Shown: positions 35,225 through 45,354 of the stretch, in pieces | How positions within the stretch are numbered: position 1 is the stretch's first letter | Layout: each line of letters begins with the position of its first letter | Source: Ottelia alismoides | Lineage: Eukaryota; Streptophyta; Magnoliopsida; Alismatales; Hydrocharitaceae | Direction: 5' to 3' | Length of the DNA: 64,000 nucleotides | Assembly (NCBI GenBank): GCA_037367405.1 | Contig: JAZKJV010003132.1 | Location: 62,001-126,000 of the forward strand | The notes under the pieces: model-generated | Seen by the model: the letters and a program-made list of their open reading frames with translations, nothing else | Databases searched by the model: none | Told to the model about the DNA's origin: nothing | Position numbers and translations under genes: made by a program

Positions 35225-35616
35225 TATACTTAGGGAGCACTTTACCCTAAGTATAGGGGGGATGTGAGACCTTTGGGTATTTCTTTTGTTTCTGTCTACC
35301 CCTGATTTTGCTGCCTATACTTAGGGATATTTCATCCTAAGTATAGGGGGGGGGGGGGTAGAACCTGTACATTCTCCACTCGGTTTTTCCTTAGTATACA
35401 ACCTGCTATACTTAGGATTACTTGATCCTAAGTATAGGGGGAAAAGCCGAGAGTCTCTTGATATTCATTCGTCTTTGTATATAGCCTTCCTTTTCACTTC
35501 CCTATACCTAGCACGAGTTATGTCTTCTTCATCGCTCTTGACTCTGAGGACATCGTTCGAGCTAAGCATAGGGGTGTGTGTATATATTTCATATATACTT
35601 TAGCCATAACTCGTAC
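35225..35616 (+). repeat. Element C array of PPT-like hairpins
   Basis: Unit 1 TATACTTAGGG...CCCTAAGTATAGGGGGG (35225-35261), unit 2 TATACTTAGGG...TCCTAAGTATA plus 13 G (35316-35358), unit 3 TATACTTAGGA...TCCTAAGTATAGGGGG (35407-35441), unit 4 GCACGAGTTATG...CATAACTCGTAC (35511-35616) enclosing GAGCTAAGCATAGGGG and TATATAT/ATATATA. It begins 130 bases after the integrase stop. Each purine tail is very similar to the true polypurine tract at 36674. Confidence 0.88.
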
Positions 35617-36673
35617 TTTGTGTGAGTGTGTAAATAAATAAAATGGCTAAAAACCCTAAAAATCACAAAATTATGTATATAGTACAAAATATTTCCAAAA
35701 TGTTTTGAAAATCAACAGTTTGAAAAAATCTTGTGTAAATGTGTGTAAATACTTTTTGCAAAACTTGAACTTCATGCATCATCCATTCATGATTTCAAAA
35801 CTTTTTTCAAAAATTTTGCATGTTTGTAAACTTTGTGTAAATAGCATCTTTTGTACATATGTATATAGTTTTTCTGGATGATAGTTGACATTTAAACTAG
35901 CCTGGAATCAAATTAAGAAATGGAGCTTGATTAAGATCTTAATCCACCTAACTTCAAAGAGGAACCTTATATACTTCAAAGAGAAATGCTGCACATGTAT
36001 ATGTTGTATATATGCACTTGAAAAAAAATAATGTAAACAGAAAATAACTCCAAAAAAGTGGTGGATCTGAGAGAAAATGATAATCCCACTCGAGTATGTA
36101 TATAGAGTGCAATAAGCAAAGCTTGAGTTCATGATCCACCTTATATAGCTCGCAGCAGGGAGACTTGGCTACACTGATCAAGCTCCCAAGGGTACATGGC
36201 TACACTGGCCTTGACCCATTCTTTTCTTCCTCCTCTTCTTGAGCCGGTTGAACTTGAACTTAGAAGGGAATACCCCGCTCCTCGAGGAAAGAGTGGCCAG
36301 ATTGAGGTCATAGAGTTACTTGTTGGGGAGGGTTGTCAAGTTGCCATTTCTGAGGTGGAGAGCTTAGACCTCACATTTACAGGACAAGAAAGGATTCATG
36401 GTCTTTAGGGTTTGTGATTGATGACTTGTTCTGATCTGGAGCATTGAGGAGTCTTGGTTATAGATTAGTGGAACTTAGAGGCTGTTGAGTTTTAGGCATA
36501 AGTCCAAATAAGGTTCCGACACATTAATAATCCAAAGATCTGATCGAGCTCCATACCTTAATTTAATGAAGGCAAGTTTAATAATCAACCTTGATCCATG
36601 TACATTCTCTTTTTCTTTTTCTTTATTTCTTTTTCACTTCTTTTTCAAATAAGTGTTTGCTAAGGGACTAGCA
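35617..36673 (+). mobile_element. Element C 3' non-coding region
   Basis: About 1.06 kb, no coding similarity; homologous to element D 13937-15475. It contains paired GGCTACACTG blocks at 36165 and 36199 and GAATACCCCGCTCCTCGAGG near 36269. Confidence 0.75.
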
Positions 36674-36691
36674 AAGTTAAGTATAGGGGGG
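36674..36691 (+). other. Element C polypurine tract
   Basis: AAAGTTAAGTATAGGGGGG ends at the base before the 3' LTR. Confidence 0.9.
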
Positions 36692-39600
36692 TGATGAATA
36701 CTCATTCATCACTCTTTATTCTTATATTTTAGCTACAAAAACCTTTGCAAATGCATGTATATAGTTGTAAATATAAATAATTACCAAAAACATGCATTGT
36801 GTAAAAAGTAATAATTAGCATGTTTTTGTGCAAAAATAAAAGAATAAAGATCAAAAAGAAAAATAGGGAAATATTTAGAATAAATATTGAGCAACCAAAC
36901 CCAAGGGAGGGCTCAGCATGGGCCTGACCGCATAAAAGCCAAAGTAGAGGGAGATAGGGGCTCATGTGTGTAAATATATATGTAAATAAAATAAAAATAT
37001 TTTCCTCCCAAAAATAGACTAAAAAGGGTTTGTAAATATTTGTATATATTTATAAATATAAAATCAAGATAAAAATAGAAAAATTAAAAAGAAAACAAAA
37101 ACACCACTCATGTACATAGTCACCTTGCATATAGTCCATTCATCTTATATTTATTTAGCCTTATAAATAAATAAATTTAATTTCCAAAAATCTTGTACAT
37201 ATTCTATGTCTTATGGTGTTAATAAATAAAATAAATTAAAATTAAAACAAAATAAAAATAACAAAATTAAAAATCAAAAATACTATTGTGAATATACCAT
37301 GTATATATATGTACATATCTATTTATTTCACCTATGTATAAAAATAATAAAAATAAGATAAAAATATCTTTTTATTCCTTATTTTATGATATAAATAAAT
37401 AAAATATAAAATAGGACTAAAAATGTATAAAAATAACTAAATAAAAATCAAAATTAAAAACCCTATATTGTACATATACCTATATATAGATATATAATGT
37501 AAATACCTTATTTTTACTTTGAAAAATTAATTAAAAATCAAAAAATAGAAAACATTAAAACAAAAATATTTCATGTTTTGAGTTTTAATTAAATAAGCCA
37601 TTTGCTATTTTTAATCTAATTTCCAAATATTTTCCAGGTGGCAGCCTCCCATTGGTCCAGGGGAGTTGTTGACCGCCCGGTCAACTTCCCCCCCAGGACC
37701 ACTTCCCACGGGTTTTGACACCCGACCCGATTTCTCGACTTTTTCGTGTCCAAACCGATCATCATCCCCCTAAACCCTGGGCCCGTTTTGATCACGTCAC
37801 ATCCGACACCCTCACCGGGGTATCCGCCTCGAGATCCGCGCTCCACATTGCCCTACCCGACCTCTTCTAGCCAGACCTGCACCCATACTTAAGCCGAGCT
37901 CCGCCACCCTAATTCTCCATCTTTGGCTCATTCGCTCCACCCCCAGTGACCTTCAGTGCTCGAGTGAGAGTGACAGCTCGCTCCAGGTGCTGTCGCAGCG
38001 AGGAGAGGGGCAGGGAACCACTGATCCGGCGAGTCACCACCGCCGTGCTCCGCCCAGAGCAGGAGCTCGAGCCTCGGTGGTCGACGCTCCTCGAGGCAAG
38101 GATCAAGAGCTGCACCATATCCTTCCCAGTCGATTCCTCCACCCAGGTAGACCCAGTTCCTTTTTCTTTTCTCTAATTTCCGATTATCCCCAATTCGCGC
38201 CGCCATCGTTTCTCGCTGATTCCGACCATCTCACTATTCCGTTCGACCATCGGAATCTACCACCGCCTCCGCCTTCCTCCCGCGCACATTCTCCGCACTC
38301 CCATTCAACCCAGCTCGCACAGGAGTTGGGGTTCGAGCTCCTCTGTCCATCCCCTCGCCGGAGCTCGCCCGCACCGACCCCCCGACCACTTTCACCATGC
38401 CTAACGGGGTCGAGGCAGTTTGCCCTCGACCCGCGAGCTTGTTGGTGCATTTTGCAGGTTCATCCAAGCCCATCTAAGGGCTTGGACCATCAGGTCCAGC
38501 AGCTCTGCCTCCGCCGACCTTGCCGGAGCTCCCCAGAGCTCGGTAGGGTCATCAGAGGGCTCCCAGGAGGAGGCCAGCAACGTCACGACCTCGGCGACGT
38601 TCGCCAGAGGCCAGTTCATCCTCCATCCCTCTCCGCTGTCCGATCGACCCTGAGCTCCAGAGCTGATCCTGTTCGTCCATTCGAGGAGCAGCATCGACCG
38701 CCCGATCTTTTGAGCGTCGATCTCCACCGTCGATCTAGCGTCATGCAGTCACCGTCTCCATCCACCGTTTGATCTTGCACGTGGCATCGCTTGGACCGTC
38801 CGATCAACGTCGAAGACTCCTTCGTTGGGCGCCACCCGCATCTCAGCCGTCCATTCACCACGTGGCACCCATCCAGCCGTCTTCATTAATAAAGGGTAAT
38901 TTACCCTTAGGCCCTTCCTTTTATTTTATTTCGCATTTAGTCTTGTAAATACATAGTTTAGTTGTTTAGTTTTTGGTACAATTGCACTGTGGACCCTGCG
39001 CTGTATTTTATTTGCTTATATACCTCTGTGTATGGTGTAGCACGTGCATCGACACGTGCTTTGTTGGGTATTTTGCATTATTAGCCCTGTAGTTCTGGTT
39101 TGTTCTGAAATGAATGAATAGTTTTATATAATTGCATTTATACCCCTGTGCGTGAATTAATTATGCATGTGCGTTTATTTGTGGGTAAATTGCAAACAAG
39201 CCCTTGGACTTTTGGTACCTGTTACCAAATAGCCCCCGGAACTTGTTTTCATTACATTTAGGTCCCTAAGTGCCTCAGGCACGCGCGACACACGTGTTTC
39301 CATGGGTATTTTGCACCGGACCCCCCAGAACTCTTGGTATTTGCACTCAGGTCCCTGTGCACAATACCTACTTCTTATTTTTGAATAAAATAGCAAACCA
39401 ACTACAAATCAAATGAAAATTGGATACATGGCTCCTGCCATAGTGTAAAATTTTCTGGAATTTTTGGTGACATTTTTGTTTTGTTTTGATATTTTTTAAA
39501 ATTCAAAAACATCCATTTTCATTACTGTTTGACTTTAAAAATCACAAAAAAATATTAAAACCTATCTAAAAATTACAAAAAAATTAGCTACTGTTTGTCT

Positions 39601-40323
39601 TGGCTTGCCTAATTTTCTAGCCAATTTTGGCTATTTTTCATTACATAAAACTCATAAAAATTGAAAAACACCTAAAAACACATAAAAAATCTAATAAATA
39701 ATTTAAAAACCCAAAAATCATAAATCCAGTGGCTAAATTTGCTTTTGTAGTGTTTACTATACAGGGAAATTACCTCTAGCTTTTTGGGGGTTTTTAGATA
39801 TTTTATCTAAACCCCTTAAGCTTGGCTGGTTATTGTTTTTATCTTTTTGCCTTGTTTTATTTTTAGAAAATTAAATAAAAATCAGAAAAATCCCAAAAAT
39901 TCACTAAAAACAGTAAAAATTATAAAACACACAAAAACATTTTTATTTGAATTTTTGGTTGATTTTTAGTGTATTAAATAAATAGTTGAATTGCTTTATT
40001 TTCTAGTTTTCTTTATTTTCTTAATACATTGAAAATCCAAAAAAATATAAAAAGAATTAAAAACCACCAAAAATCCCCTTTTCTTTTCTTTTATTTTCTT
40101 TTTGACTACTTCGTAGGCCGCAAGGCCATTACGTGCTCCCTGAGTTCGACCCTTGTCGCTATACCAGGTTAATAAAATAGCAAGACCGCTATTGATTTCG
40201 AGTTGATTTTATCTTTTATTGGTGGTCTCTTTTTCTTGATTGACACTCCCGAGTGATTGAGGTCGCAACGACCACTTGAGACATACCTGATTACCTCGCT
40301 CGCTCGATTTTTTGTGGTCATCA
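36692..40323 (+). repeat. Element C 3' LTR
   Basis: Starts TGATGAAT-ACTC-ATTCATCA, ends GTGGTCATCA, so the ends are inverted repeats TGATGA/TCATCA. Nearly identical to the 5' LTR, indicating a fairly recent insertion compared with B. The frames at 37946-38772 are LTR sequence. The U5 hairpins and AATAAA are repeated at 40112-40176. Confidence 0.92.
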
Positions 40324-41143
40324 TCTGTCTAGGAACAATTTTCTCGTTTGCATCATATAGTATACAATTTCAATTCTGCCTTGCATCCCGCATGTAGAGC
40401 GCGGGGATCACTGTAAGTATTCTGAACTGGGCATGCATCATTGATTTCACTATTTGCATCTGTTTTTCTTGACTCCCTCCCCCTTGGTTTTTGAAACGTA
40501 GGTTAAAAGGAAATAGGGACTGATTGTTAAGCGTGCTTTATTTGGTGGACTAATCAAGTGATAACCTAACTTAAAATCGGGACTGCTAATCAGAGTTGAC
40601 AAAAAAAACTGACTAAAATTAACATTTGTTTCTGGGAAAGCAAAACCCACATTGTATGCTTGGCTATTGTGATTGTTGAGAGGTGAGGACACATCCCTAG
40701 GATAGTGCCCAAAACCTACTTTTAAGCCTTGCGTAATTGGACTTATACATTGATTTATCACCTAATTAAAGCTGAAAAGATAAACGGTCGGACTTTTGTG
40801 ACCATCATTGTGTTGAGTAGGTGAATTCAGGGGTTGTTCTTGTGTTTGTTTGTTTTGTGTGTTATTCGGTGCACTTGCACGCTTTCTTCCTCGATCCACT
40901 TCATTTTCCCATCTCCATTCCAAGATATCAGAATATTGGTCACCATATCCATGTCACTCTTCCTCGACCTTATTCTAATCATCTCCACCCTCTTTTTCCT
41001 CCTCATACCCCCACCACGAGCGTGAAGTCAGAACTCCGACTGACTTCCCCAATTTTTCATCCTTCTCACCTACCCCATATTCCTACACCCATGACCCACA
41101 ACCACCCTGGATTAACTCACCTTATTCTCGTCTACTTACTGGA
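40324..41143 (+). mobile_element. Element B leader, second part
   Basis: Begins with the right target duplication TCTGT and continues the leader cut at 23082. It includes the conserved segment ATCACTGTAAGTATTC (a splice-donor-like site, GT at 40413), a C/T-rich stretch, and the conserved block at 40766-40832. A frame without similarity (40821-41147) overlaps. The B reading frame may already be open from about 40980, upstream of the first Met at 41144. Confidence 0.7.
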
Positions 41144-41989
41144 ATGAAGGAACCAATCAAAGAGGAAGCCACTGTTGAGATGAATGATTGGCAGAATCAG
41201 TTGACCCCACATACATCAGTCTCACCTCGTGTTGGGACCGGGCAACCATTGACCTATACACATCTCAACTTATCCTTAGGGTACAACAAGGTCGACCAAA
41301 CAAATCGAATGGAGAGGCCTACACCATACGATCTTCCTGACTTGATTGACCTGAGTGATCAAGCCCACATTGACCAGCCTCCATATCACCCATTCAGAGA
41401 GCCAACATATACAGGGGATTGGATTCATGCGACCGATTTACAGACATCCTGTCTATTGACTCCACCTTATGAGGCTCCGACCAACATATGCCATAGAAAC
41501 GGGTTACACTCAACCCAGCATTACACGCCTGAGTCAAGGTGTGTTGAGTATAAGAGCCCGAGTTCTCAGCAGTATCCTCCAATTGCACATACTTCTCTCA
41601 TGATGTGTCATGAGTACTTTTTGGAGGATGACATCTCTAGACCGATAAAGAGTCCAGGTAGGATTGTGGACCATGGATTTTGCGGATTGAATTTTAAAAA
41701 CCTGGAAGATACCGGATTGACCACACGTCATGTACAGCTGGAGTCCCTTCTACCTACCTCTTCTACTAACCACTTTCCCTCCAAACCAGAGTCTGTTCAT
41801 TCTCCTAGTCCTCCTTCACCTATCAAAAAGACCAAAAAAATTGAAAACTCAGAAAACAACATAAAAATTGAAAATAGAAAAGATCTAAAAAAATTGAATC
41901 CTTCACTTAGAGAAGCATTAGATAGAAAGTTTATTTTTGAGCTTCCCTTAATAATGGTCATTGAACACTTTCCCGACCTAAAATGATTT
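41144..41989 (+). pseudogene. Element B polyprotein, N-terminal part (unknown protein)
   Basis: 281 codons. The first 200 residues are Pro/Thr/His/Tyr-rich and match no family I recognise; they do not look like the Athila capsid. The last 60 residues are Lys-rich and then match the stretch that precedes the protease in relatives (LNPSLREALDRKFIFELPL, HFPDLK; compare 48640-48760 in region E). TGA at 41984-41986 is a single in-frame stop: the frame continues directly into the protease-like part. Confidence 0.6.
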
Positions 41990-42745
41990 ATGAGAAGTAA
42001 ATTGATGCCTAAAAGGTCAGGCAATAAGAGAACAAGGACTGAGAGACATATAGTGTCTATGGCCACATCTTTAATGATAGGGAGAAAAACCAAGAGCTGC
42101 AGAGTAAAGCGGTTGCCTAGATTTGATTGTGAAATCAAAGATACCATATTCACCCATGCAAGAATCGATGATGACTCACCATTTAATATCCTCCCGACCT
42201 CTATGTTTGCCAAGCTCAAACTCAGATCTGCCAAGAAGTCAAGAGAGATCGTTCAGTTGGTTGATCCGTCCATTAAATGGTCGAGAGGAACCATTTTAGT
42301 CATCGTTACTTTCCAAGGTATTCTATTGGAGATAGACTTCACGATCATTAACATTGAGCACCAAGGAGAATTCACCCAGTCTCCGATCATTCTCAGGAAG
42401 CTGTTCTTAGCCTTGGCTAAGGCAACTATAGGTTGTGAGACCCGAGGGATCGATTTCACTGCATTGGGAGCACTCCGACCTCACCCCATCTTTGAGTACA
42501 CATGATATCCTAAGGTAAACCGTACAGTCACAGACAACCAAGACTTTCGAGAGACAGTTGAGTCCCATCTCTCTACTACACCTGCGATACCGACTGTCCA
42601 GATGACAATTGGTTCAGAGACTCCCTACACCACCACACCGCCTACTACTTGCATCACCACCATCGTGACAGCTTCTAGAGTGGACTCACAACCAGACAAT
42701 GTCCCTGAGTCGGACACAATCATTTCTGATTTCCATGACTTTTAG
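41990..42745 (+). pseudogene. Element B protease-like domain with altered active site
   Basis: Same frame as the preceding part. RIDDDSPFNILPTSMF aligns with the retropepsin motif [12 protein letters not shown]: the Asp is kept but the conserved Ser-Gly after it is Asp-Asp. LVIVTFQGILLEIDFTI and SPIILRKLFLALAKA match the rest of the fold ([12 protein letters not shown] in element C). Stop TGA at 42503, then the same frame continues as a Thr/Pro-rich linker to TAG near 42745. Reverse transcriptase does not follow. Probably not a working protease. Confidence 0.65.
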
Positions 42746-43338
42746 ATGATCTTACTCATGAGCCGATTAATGCCAAGCCAACTGAGAACACTATGCCTTA
42801 CCAGAGACGTGTGCTGACCCTGCAGGAGTATTATAATGCATATGGTGGCTCATCTGATGATGAACCTCTGGTCAGCACCTCACACACACCACATCCAGGA
42901 CATACACCAAAAGAGACAACTTGGACCAAATTGACCAATCTTGATAAATTGGTTGCTCCATCCTCTAGTCGGTCATCTGGTAAGAAGAAGAAGAATATTG
43001 ATTCCTCGAGGTGTTCCCCCAAACTCCGCAAGACGTATCACTCTCCTCTTCCTCTTGATGCTTCATGTTCTAGAAAACTGGATAAGATAGTTACCTTTGA
43101 CTTACCAGAGAAGGAACTTTCCGAGGAGTCCTCATCAGGTCTGGATGAGGTGATCTATATGAGTGAGCTCAGTTCGGTTGTTCTGAAGCCATATTTGAGC
43201 AAGCAGTCATGTGTCGACCCTCGTTGGACGTTCCCCACACCTCGCTATTATTCCTCTACGGATGACTTTGACAGCGACACACATGTATACTACCCTCCCC
43301 CTCGCTCCCGCAAGAAGGTCCGTCACAAACCTTCTTGA
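42746..43338 (+). pseudogene. Element B polyprotein, C-terminal part (unknown)
   Basis: A frameshift near 42745 leads into a frame whose first Met is at 42793 and which ends at TGA 43338. Ser-rich with an SGKKKKN basic patch, an acidic middle (PEKELSEESSSGLDE) and a basic C-terminus (PPPRSRKKVRHKPS) that resembles a nuclear localisation or nucleic-acid-binding tail. No known domain recognised. It is followed after 110 bases by the hairpin array, so it takes the place where integrase ends in element C. Confidence 0.55.
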
Positions 43339-43448
43339 TCCTTGTATATTCTCACTCGTCTTTGTACAGATTTTCCTTCCTTTATTCCCCTCCCTCCCCC
43401 GTGATTCGCATCACTCGCCCCAGTTCCGTATCGTTTTCATTTTGTGGC

Positions 43449-43789
43449 TATACTTAGGATGACTAGATCCTATGTATAGGGGGGCGAGTGACCCGATTTG
43501 CTCCATATCTTCTTTTTATTTTCTTTTTGTATATTCTTTCACATTCTCATTGATCCCCCATTCTTGTGTTCTTTCCAATACGTAGGCTGACCAGAGCCTA
43601 AGTATAGGGGGGCGATGCTCATTGTTTATTATCCACACTCTCATATTCTTTTTCACTTCTATTCTTTTCACCCACTTATACTTAGTACGAGCTATGGCTT
43701 TTTGTCACATAGTGCCATGAGGATATAACACATGCTAAGTATAGGGGAGTTTGTATATATTACATATATACTTTACCTATAGCTCGTAC
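43449..43789 (+). repeat. Element B array of PPT-like hairpins
   Basis: TATACTTAGGAT...ATCCTATGTATAGGGGGG (43449-43484), AATACGTAGGCT...AGCCTAAGTATAGGGGGG (43577-43612) and GTACGAGCTATGG...CTATAGCTCGTAC (43685-43789) enclosing GCTAAGTATAGGGG and an AT-rich inner repeat. Stem bases differ from C and D, yet pairing is kept (for example GGCT/AGCC here, GGG/CCC in C). Confidence 0.85.
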
Positions 43790-45354
43790 TTTGACTTGTT
43801 TGTAATTAAATAAGGGTTTATGGGTAATTTGTTGTAAATAAGAGATATAGCAAAAAAAATAACAAAAAAACAACAAAAAAATCCATTTTTTTAAAAAAAA
43901 ATAAAAAATATTTTCAAAAAAATATTTCCTTTTTCTTTTCTGTCTCTTTTAAAAAGAAAACTTTTCCAAAAAGTGTATCCTTTCTTATTTACCTTTCTTT
44001 TTCAAAAAAAACTTTTGAAAAAACACAAAAAATCTTTTTTTGAAAAGTCTTCCCATTCTTTTTTTTAAAGGGTTTTCCAAAAAAACAAATTTTTTTCAAA
44101 TTTTTTCTTCTTTTTTAAAAAACTTTTTTTAAAAAATTTCTTTCTTTTTTTTAAAAAAAATCAAAATAAAAAAACTAACTAATAAGTCGGTTTAATCCCT
44201 GACACTTACACTTTCACACAAGACTAGTGATGTTCAAGAACACTTGGTTTATGAGCTCTTGAGATTTTGAGTTAACCAGCCTTAGTCATTAGGGTCTTTG
44301 ACTTAATTATTCATTTCCCTAGTATGAAAGATTTGTGCTATATTGCATACTTAGTCTCTACCTTAAGAATATGATCGGCACCTCACATACACGACTGTAG
44401 TTATGATGAGATGAGTTGAAATTTTACTTGAGGAACTGAGATGAGGGATTTGAGTTTGGACCCGATTTAATGATACTTGGGGATGGGATAAAATCAATGA
44501 AGGCTTCATGAAACCTGAGGGTCAACACCTTTAGCCAGTATAAGGACATGCTTCTTCCACTATCTCTTTACATGTACCTAAGTGCCAGGGTGTAATATAA
44601 AATAAAAAAATTTTGATCAGTGTGCGCTAACTCTTGGTAAAAGCAGTGGAGCTAGCCAAAAATATTACAAAGCTATGAAATTTTAAAGAAAAGCTCTCAT
44701 TCCATAAAGTCAAATATCAAAGAGCTTCCACAAAAGGCGAGCGCTCCCAACCATTTCAAAGTATCCACTTGGACCACCGCTATTAGGACCAGGAGTCGGG
44801 CTTGCACCTTTGCATCGTAAATGCTGCAAGTCTAGGTGTAGAAGGTACGATAGGTACTCAAAAAAGGCACACCCAGGTGTACTCTCAGGAAAACAAGTGC
44901 AGACGACTCCAACTTCTCTTGACGGACGCACTAATTAACACCAAAAATATGTGTTAAGTACTCCATCAACTGACCATCATCTACATTTTCAAGTCTGACA
45001 ACTAAAGAGACGGTGAATTGGATGCAAGAAATGGTTTATTCCCTAGTGTTGAGGGTCGGGTTCTTAGGAGAGTCTCTTGGATTGGAACCTTGGGTGACGT
45101 TGCGACTCTACTCTTTTAACTGCAGTCAACATTTAAGTCATACCCCTACTATATATTTATACAAAGAGAGTCTGATGATTAGTGAAATTGGATACCTTTT
45201 GACTAGAGCTTGGTTCAGCTTTGAATTTTAGGATATCTGAAATCGAGAGTTCTTAAACGGATCAAGTCTTGTATTCACATGCACAGTCAGAGGTTAGTCC
45301 AACTTATTCAATCTTTATTTTCTCGAGGACTAACAAAGTTCAAGTATGGGGGAG
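43790..45354 (+). mobile_element. Element B 3' non-coding region and polypurine tract
   Basis: 43850-44170 is almost pure A and T runs. From about 44190 it is homologous to element A 2000-3250. It ends in AAAGTTCAAGTATGGGGGAG at 45335-45354, the polypurine tract, directly before the 3' LTR. No gene seen. Confidence 0.8.

Larger units (their letters stand above)
23083..40323 (+). mobile_element. Element C: near-complete Athila-like Ty3/gypsy retrotransposon
   Basis: 17.2 kb with two nearly identical LTRs (3676 and 3632 bp), tRNA-Asp primer site, leader, gag, protease, reverse transcriptase, RNase H, integrase, hairpin array, 3' non-coding region and polypurine tract. It lies inside the leader of element B. 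Coding parts are interrupted by a few stops and one-base shifts, so it is not intact, but it is the youngest and most complete gypsy element in the window. Confidence 0.93.

Noticed and set aside
35225..35441. CRISPR-like or satellite array
   Set aside because: The units are spaced unevenly, have diverged spacers without array structure, and recur at the same place in other retroelements of a plant genome.
35617..36673. An env-like gene downstream of integrase in element C
   Set aside because: Only frames up to 75 residues, unconserved with element D; no signal peptide or membrane segment pattern shared.
43850..44170. A/T homopolymer-rich stretch as a special signal
   Set aside because: Looks like low-complexity expansion in a non-coding part of element B; no repeated unit or pairing that stands out.
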